Source: Cerrena zonata | Taxonomy: Eukaryota; Basidiomycota; Agaricomycetes; Polyporales; Cerrenaceae | Assembly (NCBI GenBank): GCA_038087015.1 | Contig: JASBNA010000123.1 | Span: 1-55,456, forward strand | Direction: 5' to 3' | Length of the DNA: 55,456 bases | In this document: in pieces, positions 10,275 to 21,263 of the stretch | Layout of the letters: each line of letters starts with the position of its first letter | How positions within the stretch are numbered: the stretch's first letter is position 1 | Position numbers and translations under genes: made by a program | The notes under the pieces: generated by a model | Database searches by the model: none | Seen by the model: only the letters and a program-made list of their open reading frames with translations | Told to the model about the DNA's origin: nothing

Positions 10275-13200
10275 ATGTCTCGTCGTCGTCGTGGAATTGT
10301 CTCTGATATTCTTGACAACTCAGAGGGAAGTACTTCATTTGGAAAACGCAAATCAACCAGTACAGTAGCCCGAGAATATGAGGACAGTGCAAAAAAGCGG
10401 CGTGAGGCCCTTCAAGGTTCGTAAACAGCTTTTCACCAAGCAATGACACTAACATTTGTGTTGTCTTCTAAAGCTTTACCTTCGGCCACCAGAGCCGCAA
10501 TTAATGCATTGGTTGTCGATGGAGGTGCCGAGCCTGATGACGATGCACCCCCAATGGTCTTTGACCCTCTCTTTGACCATCAACCTGAGCAAGAGGAGGA
10601 AATGGAGCCACCTGACATATCACATGAAGGCGGAGAGCTAGGAGATGCAGCCGATGCTATTTTTGTGCATATTGTTGGGTATGTTGCCATTTCTTACGAT
10701 GTGACATGTATAGTATTCTCACGAGCGGTGCCATCTTTGCAGGGGGAAGAGAGCCAGATTCCGTGGTGCGAGGACGCGACGTGAACGTCTTCTTGCAATG
10801 GAACGAAACTGGGCCGAACAAATACCTCAGCTTGCCAAGGCTTATCTGAAGTGGAAGCATTGCACTGACCGTGAACCTGAGACCCTCGATAATACTGAGC
10901 ATCGCTTCGAAGTCACGGCAATATATACTCACGGTATGTTTTCCTTCCTAACTATTTATTTGTAATACTGGAAGGCATGTTTAGATTATGAGCAGGTACT
11001 CGGCGTAATGCAGCGGGTAGATGAGTCGGCCAATGTTTCGCTTGTGCGACATGGTCTCCTCGGCTGTTCTTCCATAGCACCAACAGTCGCAATTAGCCTC
11101 AAGACTCTTGAACTATACCATCGACTTCGGCGACAACATCCACAGCTTGGTGTTCAGGCTATGGTGCGCGCACTATGCGATGTCCACGGCGTAAGTATTC
11201 TTCTCACTGTTTTCCTCCTATCGCTTAAAATACTTTGTTAGGTTTCGTATGCATCGTGGCTCCGCGATCAAATGTCAGACGCATTTGATGCATACCTGTG
11301 GATTCTGCGTGCTGTCAAAGTCCGCATTGACAGCCTTCTGGGTCAAGATGGGCCCGATTGGCGAATGCAAAATAGTTGCCCTTGCTGCAACCATAAGGTA
11401 CGATAAACCTCCTATTCACTCGTCTACCCCCCTGACTCTGATCCGGATAGGTTGATGGGGAACTGGTCCTTCATCCAACCAGGCTCCTCGCGATGGATGG
11501 TAACAACTCGGTGAAGCGAGTTGCTAGTGCGGGTTCCGCTGATGAACGTGTCCTCAAGAGCTCATACTTCCTATCACGAGAGCAAGTGGATCGCTTCAAA
11601 GATGAAGTAAAACGAAGGGCTCCTCCCCCTGAAACCACTATACCGATGGAGGGATCTGACGACGAGGTATGCGAAGGATCTTGATGTCCTACATTTGCCT
11701 GCTTAGCTACTTCTAGGACACCCCTAGTGAACCAGATGCACCTTGGGTCCCAGACGATTCACCTGGTGATGCTGCCGATGGTGAAGAGAACACGACATCA
11801 TGCGCGAAGACATGGAAGGCTAGTGCAGCTGAGCACGAGAAACGTGCATTAGATATCTATGAAACCACAGGTATGTTTGTAAGTGCTTGCCGCCATGGCT
11901 TCATCCAGATTGCATGCGAGATGGTTCGGAGTGGAGAACTGTAAGTGCTCTGACTCGGTGTGGTTTAGCAGAAAGTACTAATGTTTCTACGTCTAATACT
12001 CTAGTGCTAAGTATCCGTTGGCGATCATTAACCACATCTGTCGCGTCCACGGTCATGGAATTGGATGTGGTTATGACATTGGTTGTAGTTTTGCCGAAAC
12101 GGTGAAAAATAGCGGGCTTGTAGGACCTATTGCCCGTGAAAGTGCTATTGAATTTGTTGTCTGTGCATTCCATGGCTATGCCCATAACCGCCTGTGTCAA
12201 CTCGCACATCACCCCCTATATCTTGATGGCTACGGTATCGAGGACTTAGAGGGGATGGAACGCGTCTTCTCGTCAACCAATGGTGTAGCGCGGGGAATAC
12301 GTTATGCCTCTCAATTCCACTGGACGCAGGCCCTTGACCTGCAATTCACACAGTGGGATGAAGACAAATATTCCGAGCTTAGTATGTACAATTATCTTTC
12401 CTCTGCGAGTAGCCCGACCAATATCTGTCTGTATCCAAGGCAAGTTTCTCTTCAATAATTACCGACAGTGCATCCAGATCATTTGCGAGTATTCTGTGGA
12501 TGTCAAACGGCTGCAAGATGAGTTTGAAGTTAACAATACTGATATGGAGGGATGGATCAAAGCAGAAGCCACATTTCTACGCAATTTGAAGGATGAGCTG
12601 GATGAACGCGTTTTGGAATGCATGTACGTGCAGGCGCTGATTGCAGCAAAAAAAGCGGAGTATGGCTTTCTTTGTGTATCAGACTATCTACTAACTTAAA
12701 CCTAGTGAGAAGATGAATAACATCTGAGAGACATTCCGCACAACAACAACGATGGTGGACTACCGAGCCGATGTACGTGAGACTTCACGTCTCGAAGCCG
12801 CTTGATGTAATGCTCTCAATAACCTCACGATTTCCATGCGCGAAGTCAATGACTTGGAGGCGAAGCTTGGACTCACAGTTCTATGGACCATTGAGCACCC
12901 AAAGTATCAAGAAACATTGCGATACCTCCGGAAGCGAGAGTTCCACCGGGCATTGGATCGTGTGCAAGCTCTCATCGTCCAGCGTCTCTTTGAAATGTCG
13001 AAAGCTGGGATGTCTGGTACTGGTGAGTACTGACAGCTGAAAATGATAGGTATGATTGACGGATGTGTATCTTAGGATACAAACTTCGACGGTCTATTTG
13101 GAAAGCTTTGAAGACCCGGGGCAAGGCAATACGGAATGCACTCAAGGCCTACAATGCCTTGGCGGTGAAGATGGCCCCACCTGCCCCTCAGCTCGAATGG

Positions 13201-13785
13201 AAGGAGGTGGTCAACTATGGTTTTGTCTCTGAATTTGAACTGCTACGACACACATATGCTCATGGCGATGTTGCGACCTCACACTGGATTATTCCTGCTC
13301 ATCGAGAGGTTCTCTCGAAGTTCTTTAAAATTAAAGGTGCACGATCAGAATTGGTCCGTTTGGATGTGGAAGCTGCGCGATTACGTGCTAGTATTGTTGC
13401 AGAAGAGAATCGGTTTACGGAGCTGTTTGAGACCTTATTGACAACAGATCCACTAATGGCAGCCGAGGTAAACTGTATGTATTCAAGACGTGAACGCGTC
13501 AATGTGGTTCATTTAGCACGTCTTGAATCTATACGGAAACTACAACTTCTGGCGAAAGGACTCTCGATGTCTCTGGGTAGAGGTGTATCTCTTGCAGGTA
13601 TAGAAGAACTTGACACAGAGGCGACTGCAGATGAAGACATTGAAGGGCAACTCGAAGAGTCAGTTCAGGATGATATGAGCAGGATGACAGAATTTCTTGA
13701 GGAGGCGGGACTTGATAGAGGGATGGCGATGACAACACGAGATGGGGTCCCTTCACACATGTTACATAGTTGGCATATATCATAG
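10275..13785 (+). pseudogene. KDZ-superfamily transposase, 11 exons, two in-frame stops
   Basis: Exons 10275-10416, 10474-10678, 10743-10933, 10985-11190, 11242-11397, 11451-11666, 11717-11940, 12005-12381, 12440-12659, 12706-13022, 13076-13785 splice in frame to 987 codons. A cysteine cluster (CPCCN, end of exon 5) matches the CxC motif found with KDZ transposases. The RNase-H-like catalytic segments are present: MDGNNS (Asp ~316), GYDIGCS (Asp ~471) and EDLEGMERVF (Glu ~532). The C-terminal third is helical and ends with EAGLDRGMAMTTR (~961-973), a motif shared with the neighbouring gene. TGA codons at 12725-12727 and 12803-12805 (residues ~653 and ~679) interrupt exon 10; both fit CGA changed to TGA. 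Expected role: nuclear DNA cut-and-paste at the TIRs. Only a truncated product retaining D, D and E could be made from this copy. Confidence 0.9.
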
Positions 13786-15321
13786 TAAAGTCGCTTTGGA
13801 TTTGTACTCACTAGCGAAGTTGTAAGACCGTAAGCTCAACAAATTGCAAACTCCATGATATGATCGGAGGTCATGATCTACCATGCGCTCATCTTAAGAT
13901 ATCATGGTATTATACGACAGAGACTAAATACAAGATAGCATGCACATTGAATAGGAGCAAACAATGAAGAAGACTCACATCGAAGACATCTGCATTTCAT
14001 CCTGTCGAGCAGGGAGCGGGGACCCAAGTTAGTTAGAAACAGAGTAGGGGTTGTGCCGTACATAAAGGGATGGGAACAAAGCCCTACGACAACGAAGTAT
14101 CAAGAGAGATATAAGAAGGGATTTGTTAAAACCACTGTGAGTACTTGAATTGACGTCTGAGCAAGGAATGCCAAGATAGTTGAATAGATGCATAGCCGGC
14201 CATACTTGTGGTGAAATGCGGTACTATAACCGTGACTCTGATTCGATTGTTGTCCAATTAAACTACTGCTCTATGATGAGTCTCAGCTTCTACCTTCAGA
14301 TATAACATTCCTGAAAGGTCTTAATGAGATGTTCGAGTGGTTTGGGAGCAAAGTTACAGTGAAAGTGTGGGGAAGCAGTGAAAGCGCCGTAACAGAGAAC
14401 ACATGAATGCGTTTGCGAAACGCGTTTATGACCTTCAACGCCTGTATGTGCAATTCCAAACCTCAACACTGACACTATCTCCCGATCAGCACAAAACTTG
14501 CAGAGACACTCATCCTTTATATCATCACTATATTTCTCAACATACAACCTTGCAATCGCTGCGCAACACAGTGAAGTAAATCATTATCGTCTCAGATGTC
14601 TAGTATGCGACTAGGCCTAATATCGGGCTCCTCATTAGACCTTATCCTTTGGTCTCGCAGATGAGTTAGCATTTCAGAACTCATGGGGCATGTCTCTAAT
14701 GTATCAATAATACACCCTCAGTACGTCAAGGTACATATATAGATCTCGTTCTTGATTTCAAGTTGATGTACAAACACTGACGTCATAGAAGCTCTCAGTA
14801 CTATTTGAGAATACAGTCAAGCCCTCGCCTCCCTCACTAGCAGCTTATCAACAACTTCACTACATAATGGTACTCTATCTCACAGGCTGCTTCACTATAC
14901 CTGGACCCATGTTTTTCTCCATATCTACTAATGCCCCGACAGAATCAATACATAATATTCATTGCTGTGATCGCCCGGTAAACCACCGCCAGTGAGAACC
15001 TCCATACTTATACATTACAACAAGTGAATATCTGAAGCAACCTTCTATATCAACTTATTGATAATTCACAGTGAAAGAGACATACAGAGGTAACAGAACA
15101 TCAAAATAGGAGATTATGCCAAAAAAGGAATCCCGTTTGATGATAATGATGGTCTCACACAGCATGCATGGTCCTAAAGATGGTCCGTAAAATGGCAGAT
15201 ATACATGGCAAACTAGCCTTCAGTATATATCTATTTTTGACTCCAGCCTGGAGACCTTGCCACGCAAAATAGTATAATCTGCTCTCTCGCTGCTCTTGAT
15301 CTACACCTTGTATCTCTGCCG
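13786..15321 (+). other. Long non-coding spacer inside the KDZ element
   Basis: 1.5 kb between the transposase stop and the second gene. I find no coding exons with a plausible splice pattern on either strand. It would hold the transposase terminator and the second gene's promoter. The stretch at 15170-15187 repeats the GGTCC motif of the TIRs. Confidence 0.55.
15170..15187 (+). promoter_or_regulatory. Internal copy of the TIR GGTCC motif, upstream of gene 2
   Basis: GGTCCTAAAGATGGTCCG, 152-135 bp upstream of the second gene's ATG. It combines the inner TIR core (GGTCCTAAAGATGG) with the outer TIR ending (ATGGTCCGTA). It is a candidate site through which a TIR-binding protein of the element could control this gene. 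Confidence 0.5.
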
Positions 15322-16836
15322 ATGTATGTCTCAACGGTTCCTCGCTATAGTCCCAGTGGCATCCAGGACTTCATAGCACAGCAGCCTATCCATCCAACAC
15401 AGAAGGAAATTGGAACGTACCGTTTCCAAGAACGGTTCAACATCCGGAATGATAGCCACGAACAACTTATGACCCCCGATGTTTTACATACTGACTATAT
15501 TCAGGATCGTAACGATCGGAAGACAGCTTTCGACGATGTTTGGGGGGATATACAGGACGCGGTAAGCTTTACTTATTTTGACAGAGTTTAGTCCAGCTCA
15601 CTAGTATAAGGTGACAGCGGGGGGACGGACAACGGATGCACTCTTCATTGTGATTGCGTGTAGACCCGAGTGGCCCACCAATCGTGCTCTTGCATTGGAA
15701 AATGTCCATCTTGATGTTGCACTGTCTCGCCAATTTGAGCGTCACCCCCAATTGAAGTCGAGCATTGAGAAGATTGAGGATATCGTCTGCCGCGAACTGG
15801 CGATCCCTCACATTTTCAACTATCATCGCCGTTACGAGAGTATTAAGCCGCGACACCCATTTCGCAACAGTCTTTCCTCTCAGGTTCGCTATAATCAGCC
15901 CATCATCCTCGCCGAAGGCACAGAGAGGCCAGTTGAGACCAATCAGATTCGACCACCTGGTCCTGGGGATGTAGATCCAGAGGTACGGTTAGAAGAATTA
16001 GCGGAGGCGATCCTTGCCACACAGCTCAGTACATCCGTACCCGATGCCGTTCATAGCAACATTGCAATGGCTTCTGGGGTTCAAGAGACCAGCAGACTCG
16101 GACAGATGCAAACGTCTCAAGGTAAATAATTCGATGTTATTGATTTCGGAAGCTAAATAATTGTTGCACAGTAGGGACTCGGGTGTCGATCGTAGCGGCT
16201 ACCAATCCTTCAGAGGCTAGCGGTAGAGACACCATCCGTAGTATGACCAGACAGGGATCGCGATTGAGCCATCAGGCTGGTCGCAATGAGCGGTCCTTAG
16301 GCATCGTAGAAATCCCATCTGACAGTTCTGATAGCGAGGGTAGTCAAAAGGTCTCCGAACGAGGACAAGCAAGCTCACCTCGGTCTGCTGCTCCCTCTGG
16401 AAACCATGCTACCAGAGGCACTCGTGTCAAGCCTCAGACAATTCCAAGGCGCACCTCTCCTCGTGTGTCGGTCCATGAACACCCCGCAAGCACTATTTAT
16501 TCATTCAGTCCCGCCATTCATCATTACTTGCAGGTGTCTGGTATTGGTGTTGATTCCTTTGCGGCTTTACAATCCACACTGAATCATGACGAACGAGAGT
16601 GGGTGACATTATTTATGGAAGCTGGTATGGATCATGGAGTAGCGACAACATTACGCGGTATGATACTCGCTGAATATCCGAGAGATTTGGTGGAGGTAAT
16701 GCGAACTCTTCGTTTTGATGACGGGGATGATCTCGGTGATTTTGATGAACATACCCTGGTAGCAGAAGGGTCTTCAATTTCGATTTCTTCTGTTTCCAGC
16801 CCTACAGAAACCAGTATCATGTATTCAGAGCTCTAA
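15322..16836 (+). CDS. KDZ element gene 2: uncharacterised 471-aa protein
   Basis: Exons 15322-15561, 15611-16121 and 16172-16836 splice in frame to 471 codons with no internal stop; intron ends are GT/AG. I do not recognise the family. The N-terminal ~200 residues look folded (mixed aromatic and charged residues, for example FIVIACRPEWP), residues ~200-360 are Ser/Pro/Arg-rich and probably disordered, and the C-terminal ~110 residues are again ordered. A SUMO-interaction-like patch (IVEIPSDSSDSEG) is encoded at about 16303-16341. The C-terminal helix region contains EAGMDHGVATTLR (residues ~400-412), matching the transposase C-terminus at 8 of 13 positions, so the two proteins may share a small domain. 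Lying between transposase and gene 3 in the same direction, it is probably part of the transposition system rather than random cargo. An accessory DNA-binding or targeting role is inference only. Confidence 0.8.
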
Positions 16837-17045
16837 CTTGGAGGTAGATAGATAGATAGCGGTACCTGTGGAAGCAACTGTATAATGGTCTTGGTACACG
16901 TGCATTTAGGGTGATCGATCACGGATGAGGGATTTTCCGCACTAAGGGGGAAGGAGGAGAGGGGGTCTGAGACGATGGCTCCCCATCACTATCCCTCTCC
17001 GACCATGTCCTTGACCCTCTCCCTGCATTCTCTCAAGTTAGAACC

Positions 17046-18725
17046 ATGGTCCGGACAGCAGCGCCAAAGGTACGACCTCAGATGTCGAAAGACAAGCGTG
17101 CAAGCTTGGTGGAGCAGCGCGAAAAGTTTTTGAAGGCAATTGGTGATGAGCGTGTTCGTGCTCGCAAAGCTGCTCTTGACATAGCAAAGGCTCATGGAAA
17201 GTAAGTACCTATAACAACAATAAGGAACAAAATTAATCCCCTCAAAGATCTTTCAAGTCTGTCATGAGCAAGACTTACGCCGGGGGTAATCTTACTCAGA
17301 AAACGCGTAAGAAAACCTTGTTCAATGCAGTCATTCATGATACTGCTCTCAAACGCAAAGCAGAAGGTCAATATACTCGTTTTCTGCTCACCAAACAAAC
17401 CGATTACTTACTCACATAGTAGGCGAAGGACCCAAGGGAAAGCAGGCGCTGGGTAAGCTCACAACGGAGATATCCACAAGTGACTGGAGGGATATCCCTC
17501 CGGAAGAGCAAACACGGCTCCTTACTCAACTGGAGAAGGATAGTATTCCGAAGGCGGCCTCCAAGAAACACATTGCTCAGGATGTCGGGTACGTCTATGA
17601 CGATACCAAGACCACAGTAAGTATACCGTGACCGAACTCCCATATACAACTTACTCACCTTCGTATTTCGCAGCTGGATGGGTTGGTAATGCGTACAGGA
17701 TGCCACTACCTCCTAGTTATCATGCGTGACGATGTGAAGGATAGCTATACCACTCACGTCTCAACTACAGCACGCGTCAAAGATGCTTGCTTCCAGCTCT
17801 ATAAAGCAACCCCAGAAACCATGGCCATGAAAATGGAGTCGTACCTAACTACTGGGTTGACCGGTTAGTTTTGGTGTTCTCGTCTCTATATATTTAAGTT
17901 ACTTACATTGCATCCAGGTGTTTTGAACCAAATGAACAGAGCAAAGAAGGCCACAATCTACAGGGATGCCATCCGTGGACACGTATACGAGTCTCTCTGT
18001 AAGTGGTGACCTGGAATTAACATAACGATAAGAGAGAAAACTCATATCGTTCTGTTTAAGGTGCTCTACTTCGAGAGATGAGGGTGGCTGAGAAAGACTT
18101 ACCAAGGCAGATGGAATGGACCTCGTTCAAGTATAGTGAGATCGTCTCGAAGCATGGAGTCAGGCTGGATGGCTGGACAGAGCCTGAATTCAAGAACCCC
18201 GGAACGTACAAGAATCTTCCACCGTTGGAACGCATCTGGACCGCCATAGAGAGTGAAGTGTGCCGCTGGGTTCGACTTGACAAAGAGGAATGGGAATCGT
18301 GGAAGAAAGACCACAGGGAGAAGATATTGGCAGGAGGCAAGAAACCATGCCAGCCACGGGGATCAAACAAGAACGCTTCGTCAAGCAAAGAAACAGGCCA
18401 GAGCGAATCAGAAGAGACAATGCCTCATGGCCCGCCAGGTGAGAGTTCCAAAGTAACTCGGAACGATCTTACGACAACGTCTCCTGTCATTCAAACCGCT
18501 TCCATGCAAACCTGGGAAACCCAAGTCGCATTCCCCAGTCCAGCTACTGAGGCCGCTGTAACCCCATCCTCCATACAGAGTTACAGTGGTCTCAGCCTCC
18601 AGGAACTGTTAAATATCGATCAACCGGGCTCGTTTGGTATAGCACAGGGCAGCACGGTGGGAGGAACATGGTATATGGATCCGAATCTTCCAGGAGTTCC
18701 CATGTCAGGACCGACATTCTTCTAG
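17046..18725 (+). CDS. KDZ element gene 3: uncharacterised 468-aa protein
   Basis: Exons 17046-17200, 17248-17366, 17420-17616, 17674-17863, 17918-17998 and 18061-18725 splice to an uninterrupted 468-codon frame. The start ATG has a good context (ACCATGG). No family I can name. Visible features: a basic, Lys/Arg-rich N-terminus (first ~110 residues), a central conserved-looking block with GLVMRTGCHYLLVIMRDD, and a block containing MEWTSFKYSEIV, KHGVRLDGWTEPEF and CRWVRL. Similar arrangements (a GV-L-GW block followed by C-W-L) recur, from memory, in Agaricomycete hypothetical proteins. The C-terminal ~130 residues are Ser/Thr/Pro/Gln/Gly-rich and end ...SGPTFF, resembling a disordered activation-type tail. 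A nuclear DNA-binding or regulatory role is inferred from the basic start and acidic/Ser-rich end. Confidence 0.8.
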
Positions 18726-18970
18726 GCGCCATATGTCAAAGAACCTGTTATCCATAATACGTAGTTGGTCTATAAATAGCTTGATGTAGTTTGCAATATT
18801 AGACTCGATTTCGAACCAAGGCACTTACACTTATAGAGTGACTACAAACACTGTCTTAGACAGTTCCGAGTATCCAGGTCAAGCATATGCACAACTTAAA
18901 CACCATAGTAGTCAACAACCACGTAATATATTTGCAAGAAGTACCTACTAACCGAATACTACAACCTAGA

Positions 18971-19497
18971 GTAAGTTACTACTACGACGCGATGTCCCAG
19001 TGGTCACGCGCGCGACGCGACGTGCGTAAGGGAGAGGCATTAAACAACAAAGTATGTAGATGGTCCTAAAGATGGACCATGGGTGGTGAGGACGGCGAGA
19101 AGGAAGCGGATAGATACCAACGACTTGCTATATGGGGAGGAGCTGGTTATATAAGCCGCAAACTACCTAATCGAGAGGGCGGGGAAACAGAGGAGGGGAC
19201 CACGTGTGTAAAAACGGCGGGGGAGGGCGGGGCAATGATCAAGACACTGATCAAGCAATGATCAGCACATGGAGCGACTCCGATGGTCTAGATCTGCGGT
19301 CGATAGCACTCACGTGGAGGGGATAATGGAGTTCGGAATGAGGAGGTCGGAGGAGGGGGGAAGGGGACCTGGCGCCGAGCAAGCAGAGGTGGTCCAAAGG
19401 ATGGTCCGTATTTTAGAGGAGTTTGAGGCAAAGTAGCTTAAAAGTCACTGCAAGACTTGATAGCTAATTAGCGTGTGATCGGGTGCCATATGGGTGC
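18971..19497 (-). repeat. Right terminal inverted repeat of the KDZ element
   Basis: 527 bp, reverse complement of the left TIR with about two differences. Carries the mirrored GGTCC motifs (19062-19078, 19391-19408) and a TATA box facing inward on the minus strand, which could drive transcription antisense to gene 3. Confidence 0.95.
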
Positions 19498-19852
19498 TTC
19501 TATTTGCCTTGCCACAAGTATGCTTCCCTTCTATCTGCCCTTTTATAGTTATAGTGTTCCCACACATATGCCCGCTATCGCCAAAGCTTCTTAGCTTCCT
19601 TCATCCTATTATTAGTTTATCTCTTCTGCCATGCTTCTGCTGTTCCGTCTGCCTTCCATATCTATAGTTAGCATGCACTGCCTTAATGCACGGACCATCT
19701 TAGCTAGTATAAGTAGTTGTCCTTTATACAGGTCAAGCCAAGCTTGATCTACCCATCACTACCAGTCTATACATCTCATAATGCTACCTTGTCTTATGTA
19801 GTCTTGGCTCTACTTGGGTACTCATAAGTTATAACTAGGGTTGGTTGTAACA
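19498..19852 (-). mobile_element. Solo LTR, right half
   Basis: The first 7 bp (CTTCTAT) are the right KDZ target duplication. The rest matches the 3' part of the solo LTR at 29115-29549 and ends TTGTAACA at 19852. It is followed by TTGCG, the partner of TTGCA before 9601. Confidence 0.85.
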
Positions 19853-20548
19853 TTGCGTATCTCAAGAAATTTCTAAAACTATCTGCATCATTGCCACTTT
19901 ATATTCTGGCCAGGCCAATAGATCCAAGCAGCCACAGTGTAATTTGGAACATGCTGCTCCACCACCTTCCTCACACCAAATATCTAATGCTGAAAGAAGA
20001 ATCACACATTACATTTATGATCTGTCCATTTCTTTTAAAGCTTGTTCTCTCAAGTGACACATATAACTGGCTTCCACCTGGTCTATCTCATGCTATGCCC
20101 AACCTACACACTCTAATTGCAAAGTGTATTGAATTTTTTCCTGACATATGGGTGTATTCACTCCTTCTTTATACAATTCAAACTTTGGACCTTTGTGGAC
20201 ATCATGTGTCTCAGCCTAACAGTATATATAAGCTACTACAACAGGTCTCTAATCTTCCATCCTTAGAGGTCTTGATTCTCAGGAAAGTAATTGTCAATCT
20301 TCTCGATAAGGGAATTCAAATATTAAAATCTTTGCAGTATTTAGAACTCAAAGATCTAATAAAATCTATCATCAAAATAATCCACTATGTGGCTGTATTC
20401 AAACACATAATCATAAATATAACAGACAGTCACAAGGAAGATATCACATCATTACCTTTTTTTACTAAAAATAAAGTTGATTCATAATTAAGTGATCTCA
20501 TCTGTAGATCCCAACCTCAAGTTTCATATCAATTGCAATACTGTATTT
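19853..20548 (+). pseudogene. F-box-like protein pseudogene, part 2
   Basis: Continues the frame broken at 9600: after the target duplication the codons read YLKKFLKLSASLPLYILA, the SGxxPLxL-type stretch that follows an F-box in basidiomycete F-box/LRR-like proteins. An open frame then runs to 20487 with leucine-rich segments (HAMPNLHTL, LPSLEVLIL, LKSLQYLELKDL) typical of their degenerate LRR region. It is interrupted at 20549 by a CACTGG foldback element. Confidence 0.65.
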
Positions 20549-21263
20549 CACTGGACCGTAGTCCAAATTTTGGGCTTCATAAAAGTAAAGTAAAACTTTA
20601 TAAAAAATCTCTTACAAAACATACTTTTTAGACCCAAAAAATAATGTAAAAATTTAGAATTGTAGCAGAATTTGATGAATCACAAAAACCTGTGCAAATT
20701 CAGACTGTTGTATCCACTTTTTGGAGTTCAAAAAATCTCAATTTTCATACATTTTTTGCTGGGGCAAAATTTAGTATACAAAATTCAACATTTTGATATA
20801 CTTTTATTTTGTCAAAAATTATAATATAATTGTATATATTAAAATAAATTTTCATGAATAGACAGACTAAAGAGAAGATATAGACTACTATTCTTAGTAC
20901 ATCATAGTCTCTATCAATAAGAGTATTTGATGGAGGTATTTTGGTATATATGACTATGCATCTTGCCAATTTAGCAGTTCAAATTTTATATCAGTTTAGG
21001 AAAAATAAATGTGTGTTAAAACTTTGAATTTTGTATTCCAAATTTTGCTCTAACAAAAAATATATCAAAATTAAGCCTTTTTAAACTCTAAAAACTGGAT
21101 ACAAAAGTCAGAATTTGTATAGGTTTTTGTGATTCATCAAATTCTGCTACAATTCTAAATTTTTACATTATTTTTTGGGTCTAAAAAGTATGTTTTGTGA
21201 AAGACTTTTTATAAAGTTTTACTTTACTTTTATGGAGCCCAAAATTTGGGCTATGGTCCAGTG
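20549..21263. mobile_element. CACTGG foldback MITE, 715 bp
   Basis: Ends are CACTGGACCGTAGTCC on the left and, in reverse, CACTGGACCATAGCCC on the right, with arms of roughly 250 bp that remain alignable. Both sides are flanked by TTT, consistent with the 3-bp duplication of the CACTA superfamily. The centre is AT-rich with no transposase. It interrupts the F-box relic. An older fragment lies at 6826-6957. Confidence 0.8.

Larger units (their letters stand above)
9697..19497 (+). mobile_element. KDZ (Kyakuja-like) DNA transposon, 9.8 kb, full length
   Basis: The 9,801-bp element is bounded by terminal inverted repeats (9697-10222 and 18971-19497) that start CACCCATATGGCACCC and differ at only about two positions, and by a 7-bp direct repeat CTTCTAT. 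It contains three genes in the same orientation: a KDZ-superfamily transposase (10275-13785, two internal stops), an uncharacterised 471-aa protein (15322-16836) and an uncharacterised 468-aa protein (17046-18725). GC content and CpG frequency are much higher than in the flanking AT-rich DNA, indicating recent arrival. It sits inside a solo LTR inside an F-box relic. KDZ elements are known to be expanded in basidiomycetes and sometimes accompany TET/JBP genes; no TET/JBP-like dioxygenase is visible here. Confidence 0.92.

Noticed and set aside
10275..18725. A TET/JBP dioxygenase gene inside the KDZ element, as reported for some fungal KDZ elements
   Set aside because: Neither gene 2 nor gene 3 shows the H-x-D, His and Arg pattern of 2-oxoglutarate dioxygenases when read by eye.
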